NCBI GenBank assembly: GCA_021325385.1
Contig: JAJPHH010000028.1
Location: 53,348-117,347 of the forward strand
Reading direction: 5' to 3'
Source of the DNA: Alphaproteobacteria bacterium
GTDB lineage: Bacteria > Pseudomonadota > Alphaproteobacteria > Rhizobiales > Beijerinckiaceae
Length of the DNA: 64,000 bases
Of this stretch, positions 49,407-59,272 are shown piece after piece (the first letter of the stretch is position 1; every line of letters starts with the position of its first letter). Both the position numbers and the translations under genes were made by a program. The notes under the pieces were generated by a model, which made no database searches, was not told the DNA's origin, and saw only the letters and a program-made list of their open reading frames with translations.

Positions 49407-50396
49407 TCAGGAGCGGTTGACGGCTGCGAAACGCTCCGCGATCGCCCGAGCGATTGCGGCGCTCGAATCGATCGGCTCGTACGCGAATTTCTCGATCCGC
49501 CCCGCGAAGCGCCGCACCGCGCCCTTCTGTTCGAGGGCCGCGACAAAGGCGTCGATGCGTCGGCCGCCGCCGCTCGGCTCGAAGAGATGGACCGGCGCGC
49601 CGGTCGAGACGGCTTCTCCGATCATGTTGACGCTGTCGCCGGTGACGAGGATCGCGTCGGCATGAGCGAGCATCTGGCCGTAGGGATTGTCGCCGGCGCC
49701 GTCCCACAGAAAGGCGCGCTGCGCCTCGGCCTTCCCTAAGCCTCGCCGCGCCGCCTCGATCAGCGCCGGCGGCGTGCGGCGCGACGGCGTCGCCATCACG
49801 CTGTAACCCTGGGCCGCAATCGCCGCGACGGCCTCGGCCAGGCGCTGCAGATCGTTCGGGGAGAAGTCGTGCGCGCCGCTCGGCCCACCCAACAAAACGG
49901 CGGCTCGCGGCGCAGGCAAGGCGATCAGGCGGGGATCAGGCGTTTTGCGAAAGCCGTGGAGGCGCGCTGCAGAGAAAGGGTGCGGCGAGGTCAGGGTCGC
50001 GACCACGTTGCGGCCGGCGAGCCGGTCGTGGAGCGGCGTCCAGATCAGGTCGAATTCGCGCCGCGCGTAGCGCGGATCCTGCAGGAACACCGCGAACAGG
50101 CTGCGACCGCCGGCGCGCTTGAGCGCGCGAAGATAGGGGACTGTCGCGCGTCCCGAGGCGATCGCGATGTCGGGATGAGGCGGCGACAAGATCGTCCCTG
50201 GCCTGTCCGGCCGGTCCTTCGGGTCGAGCGGGCCATAGGGCGAAAGCGCGCTGAACAGCCGGCGCGGCGTCACGACGATCTTCTCGTAGGGCGCGCCGAG
50301 AGCCTCGGCGACGCCGAGGCAGTTCATCTCGTGGCCGATCATGCCTGAGGAGAGAATGAGGACGCGCGCGCCGTCCTTGACCAACGCGTGCCCCAA
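49407..50396 (-). CDS. ELM1-like (mitochondrial fission ELM1 family) protein
   Basis: ILSSGMIGHEMNCLGVAEALG...AVLLGGPSGAHDFSPNDLQRL...ADAILVTGDSVNMIGEAVSTGAPVHLFEP. Confidence 0.88.
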   Translation of the reverse strand: MGHALVKDGARVLILSSGMIGHEMNCLGVAEALGAPYEKIVVTPRRLFSALSPYGPLDPKDRPDRPGTILSPPHPDIAIASGRATVPYLRALKRAGGRSLFAVFLQDPRYARREFDLIWTPLHDRLAGRNVVATLTSPHPFSAARLHGFRKTPDPRLIALPAPRAAVLLGGPSGAHDFSPNDLQRLAEAVAAIAAQGYSVMATPSRRTPPALIEAARRGLGKAEAQRAFLWDGAGDNPYGQMLAHADAILVTGDSVNMIGEAVSTGAPVHLFEPSGGGRRIDAFVAALEQKGAVRRFAGRIEKFAYEPIDSSAAIARAIAERFAAVNRS

Positions 50397-50408
50397 TTCG
50401 ACCTCTGC

Positions 50409-50930
50409 TTAAAGTCCCATCTGGCCCGGCAACCAACGGGCGAAGGCTTGGGCGAGTTCGGCGATCCGGCGCGGCGCCGTGCCGACCTCGTAATTCGAGC
50501 CGCCGGTATAATTGTAGAGCACGCTGAACAGCGGATAGACCGCGAGCGTGCGGCCGTCCGGCGCGACGACGACGCCGGCGCCTTGAATATTGTCGCGCGC
50601 GGTCACGTCGCCGGCAAATCCGGCGATGCCGTTACCGGACTCGCCCAGAAAGACGCTGTCGATCCTGACGATGAGGGTCGGCGCCGCGCGATCGCCAGGC
50701 GCGAGGCGTCCGGCGAACGCCGCGTGCAAGGGCGTCGGCAGGGATTGCGCCATCCAGGTCGCGGTCGGCTCGCCCGAATTGGCGGCGAGCGGCGAAACAT
50801 CCACGCGGATGTCTCTGAAACGCGTATTCGGCGGCAGCGGCGTCGCTGCGCCGCTCTTTGCGCCGACCACCGCCAAGCCCACAGCGCCCGCCGCCAGGAA
50901 AGCGCGCCGCGAAAGCTTGGCCTTATCCAC
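50409..50930 (-). CDS. Tat-signal hypothetical protein
   Basis: MDKAKLSRRAFLAAGAVGLAVVG (SRRAFL Tat motif). Confidence 0.75.
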   Translation of the reverse strand: MDKAKLSRRAFLAAGAVGLAVVGAKSGAATPLPPNTRFRDIRVDVSPLAANSGEPTATWMAQSLPTPLHAAFAGRLAPGDRAAPTLIVRIDSVFLGESGNGIAGFAGDVTARDNIQGAGVVVAPDGRTLAVYPLFSVLYNYTGGSNYEVGTAPRRIAELAQAFARWLPGQMGL

Positions 50931-50985
50931 GATCGTCCTCCTGATGTCGAACGGCGCTCAGCTTACGCCAGTCCCATTGGGCTGC

Positions 50986-51459
50986 TCAGGCGAAAGTCAC
51001 CTTCAAGATTTCATAGCTTTTGCCGCCGCCCGGCGTGTTCACCTCGACCGTGTCGCCTTTTTTCTTGCCGATCAGAGCGCGGGCCGTCGGCGAAGTGATG
51101 GAGATCCGGCCGGATTTCACGTCCGCCTCCGGCTCGCCGACAATTTGCAGGACTTTTTCCTCTTCGGTGTCCTCGTCGACAAGCGTCACTGTGGCCCCGA
51201 ACTTCACGGTATTGCCGGAAAGCTTCGAAACGTCGATAACTTCCGCGCGCTGCAGCTTGTCCTCGAGCTCGAGGATCCGGCCCTCGTTCAGGGACTGAGC
51301 CTCTTTCGCGGCGTGATATTCCGCGTTCTCCGACAGATCGCCATGGCCGCGCGCTTCTGCGATCGCTTGGATGATGCGGGGGCGCTCGACTTGCTGCAGC
51401 CGTTGAAACTCCTCAAAAAGCTTGGAATGCCCAGCGGCGGTGATCGGAAACTTCTCCAT
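50986..51459 (-). CDS. greA: transcription elongation factor GreA
   Basis: [55 protein letters not shown]. Confidence 0.97.
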   Translation of the reverse strand: MEKFPITAAGHSKLFEEFQRLQQVERPRIIQAIAEARGHGDLSENAEYHAAKEAQSLNEGRILELEDKLQRAEVIDVSKLSGNTVKFGATVTLVDEDTEEEKVLQIVGEPEADVKSGRISITSPTARALIGKKKGDTVEVNTPGGGKSYEILKVTFA

Positions 51460-51578
51460 TCCTCAACCTTGCCTTGATCCTGATTGCGTCTAATTCACGC
51501 CCTTCAAGCGCACAAAAATCCCGCGCTTTCCGACGGCAAATTCGCCATGGAGGCGGGACGCCTCGCCGGAGCTGAGAC

Positions 51579-54500
51579 TCAGGGAAAATAATCCTGCAGC
51601 GCCCTCACTTCGAGGTCGCCGCCGATATAGGCCTTAATTCCCTGAGCCGCCGCGATGGCGCCTGCTAGAGTGGTGTAATAAGGGGCCTTATGCAAGAGGG
51701 CGGCACGGCGGAGCGAACGCGAATCCGCGAGCGCCTGGGCCCCCTCGGTCGTGTTGAAGACCAGCTGGATCGAGCCGTTCTTGATGGCGTCGACGCAATG
51801 CGGGCGTCCTTCCGACACTTTGTTGATCTTCTGGGCCGGAACGCCGGCCGCCGCGAGAAAGCGCTGCGTGCCGCCGGTCGCCACAATGTTGAAGCCGAGG
51901 CCCGCCAGCAGCTTCATCGTCTCGAGAATGCGCGGCTTGTCGACGTCGCGGACGGAGACGAAGACCGTGCCTGAGCGCGGCACCGCCGCCCCGGCGCCGA
52001 GCTGACTCTTGGCGAAGGCGACCTCGAAGGAGCGGTCGAGGCCGATGACCTCGCCGGTCGAGCGCATTTCCGGCCCCAGCACCGTATCGACGCCTGGAAA
52101 GCGAGCGAAGGGAAAGACCGCCTCTTTGACCCCGACATGGTCGAGCGGGCCGATATCGAGATCGAAAGCGGAAAGCCTCTCGCCGGCCATGATCCGGGCG
52201 GCGATCTTGGCGATCGGCCGGCCGATCACCTTGGCGACGAAAGGCACGGTGCGCGAGGCGCGCGGATTGACCTCGAGCACGTAGATTTCGCCATCTTTCA
52301 GCGCGAACTGCACGTTCATCAGCCCGCCCACCTTGAGCGCCAAGGCGAGCTTGCGGGTCTGATCGGCGAGCTTTGCGACGGTCTCGGCGCTCAACGAGCG
52401 CGGCGGCAACGAGCAGGCGCTGTCGCCGGAATGAATGCCGGCTTCTTCGATGTGCTCCATCACGCCGGCGACGATCGCCTCGTCGCCGTCGGCGAGCGCG
52501 TCGACATCGATCTCGACCGCGTCCGAGAGGTAATGATCGAACAGCAGCGGATTTTTGCCGAGCACGGTGTTGATCTGGCCGGTCTTGTCGTTCGGGTAGC
52601 GCGCCTTTACTTCGGAGGGCACCAAGCCCGGCAACGTGCCGAGCAGATAATCGTCGAGCTCGGTCTGGTCGCGAATGATCGCCATCGCTCGCCCGCCGAG
52701 CACATAGGACGGCCGCACGACCAGCGGCAAACCGAGATCGGCGGCGACGAGCCGCGCCTGCTCGACCGAATAGGCGACGCCGTTCTTCGGCTGTTTGAGG
52801 CCGAGCTTGTCGAGGAGGCGCTTGAACAGGTCGCGGTCCTCGGCAAGATCGATCGAATCGACCGAGGTGCCGAGAATGGGCGCGCCGGCTTGCTCGATTG
52901 CTCGCGCAAGCTTCAAGGGGGTCTGGCCGCCGAATTGGACGATCACGCCTTTGAGCGTTCCCTGCTCGCGCTCTTTTTCGAGGATGGCCGCGACGTCCTC
53001 GACCGTGAGCGGCTCAAAATAAAGACGATCGGAAGTATCGTAATCCGTCGACACCGTCTCCGGATTGCAGTTGATCATGATCGTCTCGTAGCCGGCTTCG
53101 CTTAATGCAAAGCAAGCGTGGCAGCAGCAATAATCGAATTCGATGCCCTGGCCGATCCGGTTCGGCCCGCCGCCGAGAATGACGATCTTCTCGCGCGAGG
53201 ACGGCCGCGCCTCGCACACCGCCCTGCCGCCGAACGGGGTTTCGTAGGTCGAGTACATATAGGCGGTCGGCGACGCGAACTCGGCCGCGCAAGTGTCGAT
53301 TCGCTTGTAGACCGGAACGACGCCGAGCGCGCGCCGCGCGGCGGCGATTTCGGCCTCCGGGACGCCGGCGAGCGTGGCGAGGCGCAGATCGGAAAACCCG
53401 GCCGCCTTCAAGCGGCGCAAATTGGCGGCGTCTTTCGGCAGGCCGAATTCGCGCACCTTCGCTTCGAGCGCGACGATTTCCGCGATCCGCTCCAGGAACC
53501 ACGGGTCGATGCGACAGACCTCGTGGATCTCGTCGACGCTCATGCCGAAGCGCATCGCTTGTGCGACATTGAGCAGCCGGTCGGGCGTCGGCGCGCCGAT
53601 CGCGGCGCGCATGACGTTGTGGTCGTCGCCCTTGCCGAGTCCTTCGATCTCGACCTCGTCGAGGCCGGTCAAGCCCGTCTCGAGCGAGCGCAGCGCCTTT
53701 TGCAGCGATTCGGCGAAGGTGCGGCCGATCGCCATGACCTCGCCGACCGATTTCATCGACGTGGTCAGGATCGGCTCGGCGCCCGGAAATTTCTCGAAGG
53801 CGAAGCGCGGAATTTTGGTGACGACATAGTCGATCGTCGGCTCGAACGAAGCCGGCGTCGCCCCGCCGGTAATGTCGTTGGCGATTTCGTCGAGCGTATA
53901 GCCGACGGCGAGTTTGGCCGCGACCTTGGCGATCGGAAAGCCGGTCGCCTTCGAGGCGAGGGCCGAGGAGCGCGAGACGCGGGGATTCATCTCGATCACG
54001 ACCATGCGGCCGTCTTCGGGATTGACCGCGAATTGCACGTTCGAGCCGCCGGTCTCGACGCCGATCTCGCGCAGGACCGCGATCGAGGCGTCGCGCATGA
54101 TCTGGTATTCTTTGTCGGTGAGCGTCAGCGCCGGCGCGACGGTGATCGAATCGCCGGTATGGACGCCCATTGGATCGACGTTCTCGATCGAGCAGACGAT
54201 GATGCAATTGTCCGCCTTGTCGCGGACGACCTCCATCTCGTACTCTTTCCAGCCGAGCACGCTCTCCTCGATCAGCACCTCGTTGGTCGGCGAAGCGTCG
54301 ATGCCGCGTTCGACGATCTCGATGAATTCGGCCTTGTTGTAGGCGACGCCGCCGCCGGTGCCGCCGAGCGTGAAGGACGGCCGGATAATCGCCGGCAAGC
54401 CGATGTCATCGAGCGCGGATAAAGCGCTCGACAGGGTCTTGACCTGGTGCGAGCGCGGGGTGGCGAGGCCGATGCGGGTCATCGCCTCGCGAAAAAGTTC

Positions 54501-54902
54501 GCGATCCTCGGCCTTGTCGATCGCCTCGGCCGTCGCGCCGATCATCTCGACGCCGTATTTTTCAAGCGCGCCCATCTTCTTAAGCGAGAGCGCGCAATTG
54601 AGCGCCGTCTGGCCGCCCATTGTCGGCAGCAGGGCGAAGCCGCCAGGCGCGGCGTCGCGCTCCTTGGCGATGATCTTGGCGACGATTTCCGGCGTGATCG
54701 GCTCGACATAGGTGCGGTCGGCCAGTTCCGGATCGGTCATGATCGTCGCCGGATTGGAGTTGACCAGCACGATTCGATAACCCTCGGCCTTGAGCGCTTT
54801 GCAGGCCTGGGCGCCGGAATAGTCGAATTCGCAAGCTTGGCCGATGACGATCGGCCCTGCGCCGATGATGAGGATGGTCGAAATGTCTGTCCGCTTCGGC
54901 AT
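51579..54902 (-). CDS. carB: carbamoyl-phosphate synthase large subunit
   Basis: 1107 aa; [67 protein letters not shown]. Confidence 0.98.
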   Translation of the reverse strand: MPKRTDISTILIIGAGPIVIGQACEFDYSGAQACKALKAEGYRIVLVNSNPATIMTDPELADRTYVEPITPEIVAKIIAKERDAAPGGFALLPTMGGQTALNCALSLKKMGALEKYGVEMIGATAEAIDKAEDRELFREAMTRIGLATPRSHQVKTLSSALSALDDIGLPAIIRPSFTLGGTGGGVAYNKAEFIEIVERGIDASPTNEVLIEESVLGWKEYEMEVVRDKADNCIIVCSIENVDPMGVHTGDSITVAPALTLTDKEYQIMRDASIAVLREIGVETGGSNVQFAVNPEDGRMVVIEMNPRVSRSSALASKATGFPIAKVAAKLAVGYTLDEIANDITGGATPASFEPTIDYVVTKIPRFAFEKFPGAEPILTTSMKSVGEVMAIGRTFAESLQKALRSLETGLTGLDEVEIEGLGKGDDHNVMRAAIGAPTPDRLLNVAQAMRFGMSVDEIHEVCRIDPWFLERIAEIVALEAKVREFGLPKDAANLRRLKAAGFSDLRLATLAGVPEAEIAAARRALGVVPVYKRIDTCAAEFASPTAYMYSTYETPFGGRAVCEARPSSREKIVILGGGPNRIGQGIEFDYCCCHACFALSEAGYETIMINCNPETVSTDYDTSDRLYFEPLTVEDVAAILEKEREQGTLKGVIVQFGGQTPLKLARAIEQAGAPILGTSVDSIDLAEDRDLFKRLLDKLGLKQPKNGVAYSVEQARLVAADLGLPLVVRPSYVLGGRAMAIIRDQTELDDYLLGTLPGLVPSEVKARYPNDKTGQINTVLGKNPLLFDHYLSDAVEIDVDALADGDEAIVAGVMEHIEEAGIHSGDSACSLPPRSLSAETVAKLADQTRKLALALKVGGLMNVQFALKDGEIYVLEVNPRASRTVPFVAKVIGRPIAKIAARIMAGERLSAFDLDIGPLDHVGVKEAVFPFARFPGVDTVLGPEMRSTGEVIGLDRSFEVAFAKSQLGAGAAVPRSGTVFVSVRDVDKPRILETMKLLAGLGFNIVATGGTQRFLAAAGVPAQKINKVSEGRPHCVDAIKNGSIQLVFNTTEGAQALADSRSLRRAALLHKAPYYTTLAGAIAAAQGIKAYIGGDLEVRALQDYFP

Positions 54903-55129
54903 GGGTCCCCGCGCGCCCGCGCTCTTAGCCGGCGCTCAAATCCGACCATCGACGCACAAAAAAGGCCGCGCCGCCGCTTAAAAGCCGCAGCCGACCTTGC
55001 AGCAAGGCGTTGACGAGCCTCGCCATCCTTAGAGACGCCGCAGCGCCCGCCGGAAAGCGGAGCGGTTTCTAGCGGAGAAACGATCATCGGGGAAGATCCG
55101 GCGCGCAACTTGCGCTCGACGACCGTAGT

Positions 55130-55153
55130 GTTGTATCTTACCGTTGTCTTACC
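55130..55153 (+). promoter_or_regulatory. direct repeat GTTGTATCTTACC / GTTGTCTTACC upstream of AbrB-type antitoxin
   Basis: Adjacent imperfect repeats 13 bp upstream of ATG 55167. Confidence 0.35.
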
Positions 55154-55166
55154 TCTTGGTGCCGAC

Positions 55167-55442
55167 ATGGCGAAATCGAATCGGTTGACGACTGTGATTT
55201 CCACGAAAGGTCAGGTTATCCTGCCCAAGGCCGTTCGCGAGGAGCGCGATTGGGGGCCGGGAACGCGTCTGATTGTCGAGCAGACGCGGGAAGGCGTCCT
55301 ACTCAAGTCCACCTCGTCGATTCCGCGAACCAAGCCCGACGCCGTCTTTGGCGTGTTGGCCCGTCCCGGCCCGCCTTTGACGCTCGACCAGATGGATGCG
55401 GCGATCACCGCAGAGGCGCGGCGCCGCTATGCTCGCGATTGA
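55167..55442 (+). CDS. AbrB/MazE-type antitoxin
   Basis: MAKSNRLTTVISTKGQVILPKAVREERDWGPGTRLIVEQTREGVLLKS. Confidence 0.9.
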   Translation: MAKSNRLTTVISTKGQVILPKAVREERDWGPGTRLIVEQTREGVLLKSTSSIPRTKPDAVFGVLARPGPPLTLDQMDAAITAEARRRYARD

Positions 55443-55818
55443 TACGAACGTCATCGTTCGCTACCTCGTCGCCGACGATCTCGATCAGGCGCGGCGAGCG
55501 AAGGCGCTGATCGATGGTTCTGTCGTCTTCGTCGCGACAACAGCGCTGCTCGAGACCGAATGGGTGCTGCGCCGCGCCGTCGGTGTTGCAGCGGCGGAGA
55601 CGCTCGCAGCGCTGAAGGCCTTCATCGGTCTCGATAACGTAACGGTCGAAGATGAGGCGTTTATCGCGCAGGCTTTCGATTGGGCAGAGCAGGGCATGGA
55701 CTTCGCCCACGCTTTGCACCTCGCGAAAGCTTCGGATTGCGAAGCTTTCATCAGCTTCGATCGCGATCTGGCGAAAGCGGCGCGCAAGGCGAACACGCTC
55801 GTCGTGCGAGAGCCCTAA
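55429..55818 (+). CDS. PIN-domain toxin (VapC-like)
   Basis: MLAIDTNVIVRYLVADDLDQARRAKALID...FAHALHLAKASDCEAFISFDRDLAKAARK; overlaps the antitoxin. Confidence 0.93.
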   Translation: MLAIDTNVIVRYLVADDLDQARRAKALIDGSVVFVATTALLETEWVLRRAVGVAAAETLAALKAFIGLDNVTVEDEAFIAQAFDWAEQGMDFAHALHLAKASDCEAFISFDRDLAKAARKANTLVVREP

Positions 55819-55826
55819 ACGGCGCT

Positions 55827-56639
55827 TCAGCGCCCGTGCATCATCAGGAAAATCTGGAAAAGCCCAAGCACGACCTCGACAACGATCAGTATCACGACCG
55901 TCGCCTCCAGCCGCGTCGCGCGATCCGCGTCGATAATGTCGGTCAGGGCGTCGGCGGTCTGGACGATTACGTCGAGCTTGGCCTTGAGGGTCGCGGCGCG
56001 CTCTTTCAGCTCGTATTCGTCTTCGAGCCGCAGATAGAGGCGCTCGAGGTCCGGCCGGTCCCAGAGCACGTCCGGCTTTTCCTCAACCGCGACGCGGCCT
56101 GAAACGCGATGCTGGGCGAGCAGAGCCTGGCCGATCAGCTTCAGCATCGCCGCGCGTCGGAACGGCGTTCGTCCGCTATTGGCGAGCTTGGCGGCGAAAG
56201 GTTCGATCACGTCGAAAACGGCGTTAACCTGTCGCTCGTCACGGCCGAGCGCCACCGATTTGGCGAGCGCGTCGGCCAGGACCAGAAACCGGTCCGGCGA
56301 CAGATCCCTGATCTGGATCGGCCCGCCTGGCGTCGCGCGGTCGTCGAAGTCTTGGGCGATCTCGATATGCGCAATCTCATCATCAGCGCCGGCGCTCGGC
56401 CCGGCCGCGCGCAGCTTCAGCTTGGCGAGAAGGTCCTCCTCTTCGAGCGGCGACAGGCCGACCATCACCGCGACGCCGAACCGAAACAGCGCGACCATGC
56501 CATGCGCGCCGACGCGGAAGGCGAGCGGCGTGGCGGCGATCATGTCGGGCCGTTCGAGCCCGGCCGTGTCGATCCGATCGCCGACGATCAGGGCCCGGGC
56601 CGTGACGCGGGCCGCAGCGCGTGGAGCCGTCTCGTTCAT
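55827..56639 (-). CDS. RMD1/YagE (DUF155) family protein
   Basis: MVALFRFGVAVMVGLSPLEEEDLL...VIEPFAAKLANSGRTP...LEATVVILIVVEVVLGLFQIFL, C-terminal TM. Confidence 0.85.
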   Translation of the reverse strand: MNETAPRAAARVTARALIVGDRIDTAGLERPDMIAATPLAFRVGAHGMVALFRFGVAVMVGLSPLEEEDLLAKLKLRAAGPSAGADDEIAHIEIAQDFDDRATPGGPIQIRDLSPDRFLVLADALAKSVALGRDERQVNAVFDVIEPFAAKLANSGRTPFRRAAMLKLIGQALLAQHRVSGRVAVEEKPDVLWDRPDLERLYLRLEDEYELKERAATLKAKLDVIVQTADALTDIIDADRATRLEATVVILIVVEVVLGLFQIFLMMHGR

Positions 56640-56929
56640 CCTCTTTCCCTTAAGCCGCCCCGAAAAGGCGCGCCAGCGCCGCCACAGGGCCAGGCGCGAC
56701 GATCGGAGCGGGGTCGACCTATCGCGCAATCGGGTCAAGTAAAACGATCGCGTTTTGAGCGACGACACGGGAAATTCCGCTTGCCTGCCGAGGCGCTTGC
56801 CCCTATAGACGCGCCTTCGAACCGCCCGGCCGGTAAGGGCTGCCGTGGCGGTTCTTTTCGCTCATCCCGACGCGAACGGGCCTTGGCGCCCGATGGATCA
56901 AGAGAGGGGTCAACCCCTAGGAGAGCCAA

Positions 56930-57130
56930 ATGCCCAAGCTGAAGACGAAATCGGGCGCGAAAAAGCGCTTCAAGATCACCGGAACTGGCAAGGTCGTCTA
57001 CGCCCAGAGCGGCAAGCGCCACATGATGATCAAGCGGACCAACAAGCAGATCCGCAACCTGCGCGGCACCTCGATCCTGTTCAAGACCGACGGCGAGAAG
57101 GTCAAGAAATATTTCCTGCCCAACGGCTGA
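56930..57130 (+). CDS. rpmI: 50S ribosomal protein L35
   Basis: [47 protein letters not shown]. Confidence 0.98.
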   Translation: MPKLKTKSGAKKRFKITGTGKVVYAQSGKRHMMIKRTNKQIRNLRGTSILFKTDGEKVKKYFLPNG

Positions 57131-57167
57131 CCGCTCGCCCGCCATTTAAGATTCCGAGGAGATCGTC

Positions 57168-57533
57168 ATGTCTCGCGTCAAACGCGGCGTAACCGCTCAC
57201 GCCAAGCACAAGAAGACTTTGCGCGCCGCCAAGGGCTATTTTGGCCGTCGCAAGAACACTATCCGCGTCGCCAAGCAGGCCGTCGAAAAGGCCATGCAAT
57301 ACGCTTATCGCGACCGCAAGAACCGCAAGCGCGAATTCCGCGCGCTCTGGATCCAGCGCATCAACGCCGCCGTGCGCGAGCACGGGCTGACCTATAGCCG
57401 CTTCGTCGCCGGGCTGACCACGGCTGGGATCGAAGTCGACCGCAAGGTCCTGTCCGAACTCGCCATCCACGAGCCGGCGGCTTTCGCCGCGATCGTCGAA
57501 CAGGCCAAGGGCCATCTGCCCAAGGCGGCTTGA
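57168..57533 (+). CDS. rplT: 50S ribosomal protein L20
   Basis: [77 protein letters not shown]. Confidence 0.98.
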   Translation: MSRVKRGVTAHAKHKKTLRAAKGYFGRRKNTIRVAKQAVEKAMQYAYRDRKNRKREFRALWIQRINAAVREHGLTYSRFVAGLTTAGIEVDRKVLSELAIHEPAAFAAIVEQAKGHLPKAA

Positions 57534-57560
57534 GCGGGCGTCTACCGCCGCCTTAAACGA

Positions 57561-57585
57561 AGCCCGCCTCGCCGGCGGGCTTTTT
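57561..57585 (+). terminator. intrinsic terminator/attenuator between rplT and pheS
   Basis: AGCCCGCC TCGCC GGCGGGCT TTTTT: 8-bp perfect stem + U-tract. Confidence 0.88.
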
Positions 57586-57668
57586 CGTCTCGAAGCCTGC
57601 GCCGATCTCGACAAGCCTTTGACGACCATGACATTAGTCGCCGCGACAACGATGCAGCCTCGCCGCTC

Positions 57669-58751
57669 ATGACCGATCTTCTCGAACTCGAATCGCAAAC
57701 GCTCGCCGCGATCGACGGGGCAGGCGACGAAGCCGCGCTCGAAGCGGTGCGGGTGGGCGCGCTCGGCAAAAAGGGCGTGATCTCGGCGCTGCTGGCGAGC
57801 CTCGGCAAAATGTCGCCGGACGAGCGCAAGATTCAAGGCGCGGCGATCAACGGCCTGAAGGACAAGGTGAGCGAAGCTTTGGCGGCGCGCAAAGCGGCGC
57901 TGAAGGCCAAAGCGCGCGAAGCTCAGCTCGCAGCGGAAGCGGTCGATGTGACGCTGCCCGCCCGCGTCAGCGGGCTTGAGACAGGCCGCATTCACCCGAT
58001 CACGCAAGTCACCGACGAACTGACCGCGATCTTTGTCGATATGGGCTTCTCGATCGCCGAAGGCCCGGACATCGAGAGCGACGATTACAATTTCACCAAG
58101 CTGAACTTCCCGCCCAGCCACCCGGCGCGGGATATGCACGACACGTTCTTCTTTCCGCCCGACGCGAGCGGCGAGCGCAAGCTGCTGCGCACCCACACCA
58201 GCCCGGTGCAGGTGCGGACGATGCTGGCGCAAAAGCCGCCGATCCGCGTCGTCTGTCCCGGCCGCACCTATCGCTCCGACGCCGACCAGACCCATACGCC
58301 GATGTTCCATCAGGTCGAAGGTCTGGTCATCGATCGCACCGCCAATCTCGGCCAACTCAAATGGGTGCTGGAGGAGTTCTGCAAGGCCTTCTTCGAAGTG
58401 CCGCATGTCGCGATGCGCTTTCGACCGAGCTTTTTTCCGTTCACCTCGCCGTCGATGGAGGTCGACATCCAATGCCGGCGCTCCGGCGGCGAAATCCGTT
58501 TTGGCGAGGGCGAGGATTGGCTCGAGATTCTCGGCTGCGGCATGGTTCACGCCAATGTCCTGCGCAATTGCGGCCTCGATCCCGACGTCTGGCAAGGCTA
58601 CGCCTGGGGCTTGGGCATCGACCGTATCGCCATGCTGAAATACGGCATGCCGGATTTGCGCGACTTCTTCGAGGCGGACATACGCTGGCTGGACCATTAC
58701 GGCTTCAGGCCGCTCGACTTGCCGACGCTGGCGGGAGGACTGAGCGGGTGA
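57669..58751 (+). CDS. pheS: phenylalanine-tRNA ligase subunit alpha
   Basis: [39 protein letters not shown]...[21 protein letters not shown]. Confidence 0.97.
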   Translation: MTDLLELESQTLAAIDGAGDEAALEAVRVGALGKKGVISALLASLGKMSPDERKIQGAAINGLKDKVSEALAARKAALKAKAREAQLAAEAVDVTLPARVSGLETGRIHPITQVTDELTAIFVDMGFSIAEGPDIESDDYNFTKLNFPPSHPARDMHDTFFFPPDASGERKLLRTHTSPVQVRTMLAQKPPIRVVCPGRTYRSDADQTHTPMFHQVEGLVIDRTANLGQLKWVLEEFCKAFFEVPHVAMRFRPSFFPFTSPSMEVDIQCRRSGGEIRFGEGEDWLEILGCGMVHANVLRNCGLDPDVWQGYAWGLGIDRIAMLKYGMPDLRDFFEADIRWLDHYGFRPLDLPTLAGGLSG

Positions 58752-58754
58752 GCG

Positions 58755-58997
58755 ATGCCGACTGTCTTGAGGTGGAAGGGCTACCGGTTCTTCTTCTACT
58801 CGGCCGACCAGTGGGAGCCTGCCCATATTCATGTGGCGGCGGCCGGTCGTGAAGCGAAGCTTTGGCTCAATGACTGCAGCGTCGTCGTCAATCTGGGCTT
58901 TTCGGCCAGGGAGTTGAACGAGATCGTCGGAAAGGCGCGCGTCGAGCGTGAGCGCTTTCTGGAGGCTTGGAATGACTACTTTGCAAATCGAGGTTGA
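58755..58997 (+). CDS. DUF4160-family protein
   Basis: MPTVLRWKGYRFFFYSADQWEPAHIHVAAAGREAKLWLNDCSVVVNLGFSARELNEI. Confidence 0.9.
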   Translation: MPTVLRWKGYRFFFYSADQWEPAHIHVAAAGREAKLWLNDCSVVVNLGFSARELNEIVGKARVERERFLEAWNDYFANRG

Positions 58998-59247
58998 AGA
59001 CAGTCGGCCTGTTTCGGCTTGCTGCGATTCTGCGTCTCTCCGCGTGACCCTGGCTGATGGCCGGGTCGTTCAGACGCCGTTATGGTGGTACCCGCGTCTG
59101 GCGAAGGCTTCGCCGGAAGAGCGCGCCGCTATTGAACTGAGCCCGATGGGGCTGCATTGGCCCAGGATCGACGAAGACATCAGCATCGCCAGCATGCTTC
59201 GCGGTCAAAAAGCGCCCGGCGCAAAACCGCCCATCGGCGGCCGCTGA
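58972..59247 (+). CDS. DUF2442-family protein
   Basis: [55 protein letters not shown]; overlaps the DUF4160 gene. Confidence 0.9.
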   Translation: MTTLQIEVEDSRPVSACCDSASLRVTLADGRVVQTPLWWYPRLAKASPEERAAIELSPMGLHWPRIDEDISIASMLRGQKAPGAKPPIGGR

Positions 59248-59272
59248 CGCAAGCTTTCGGACATCGCGCCCG

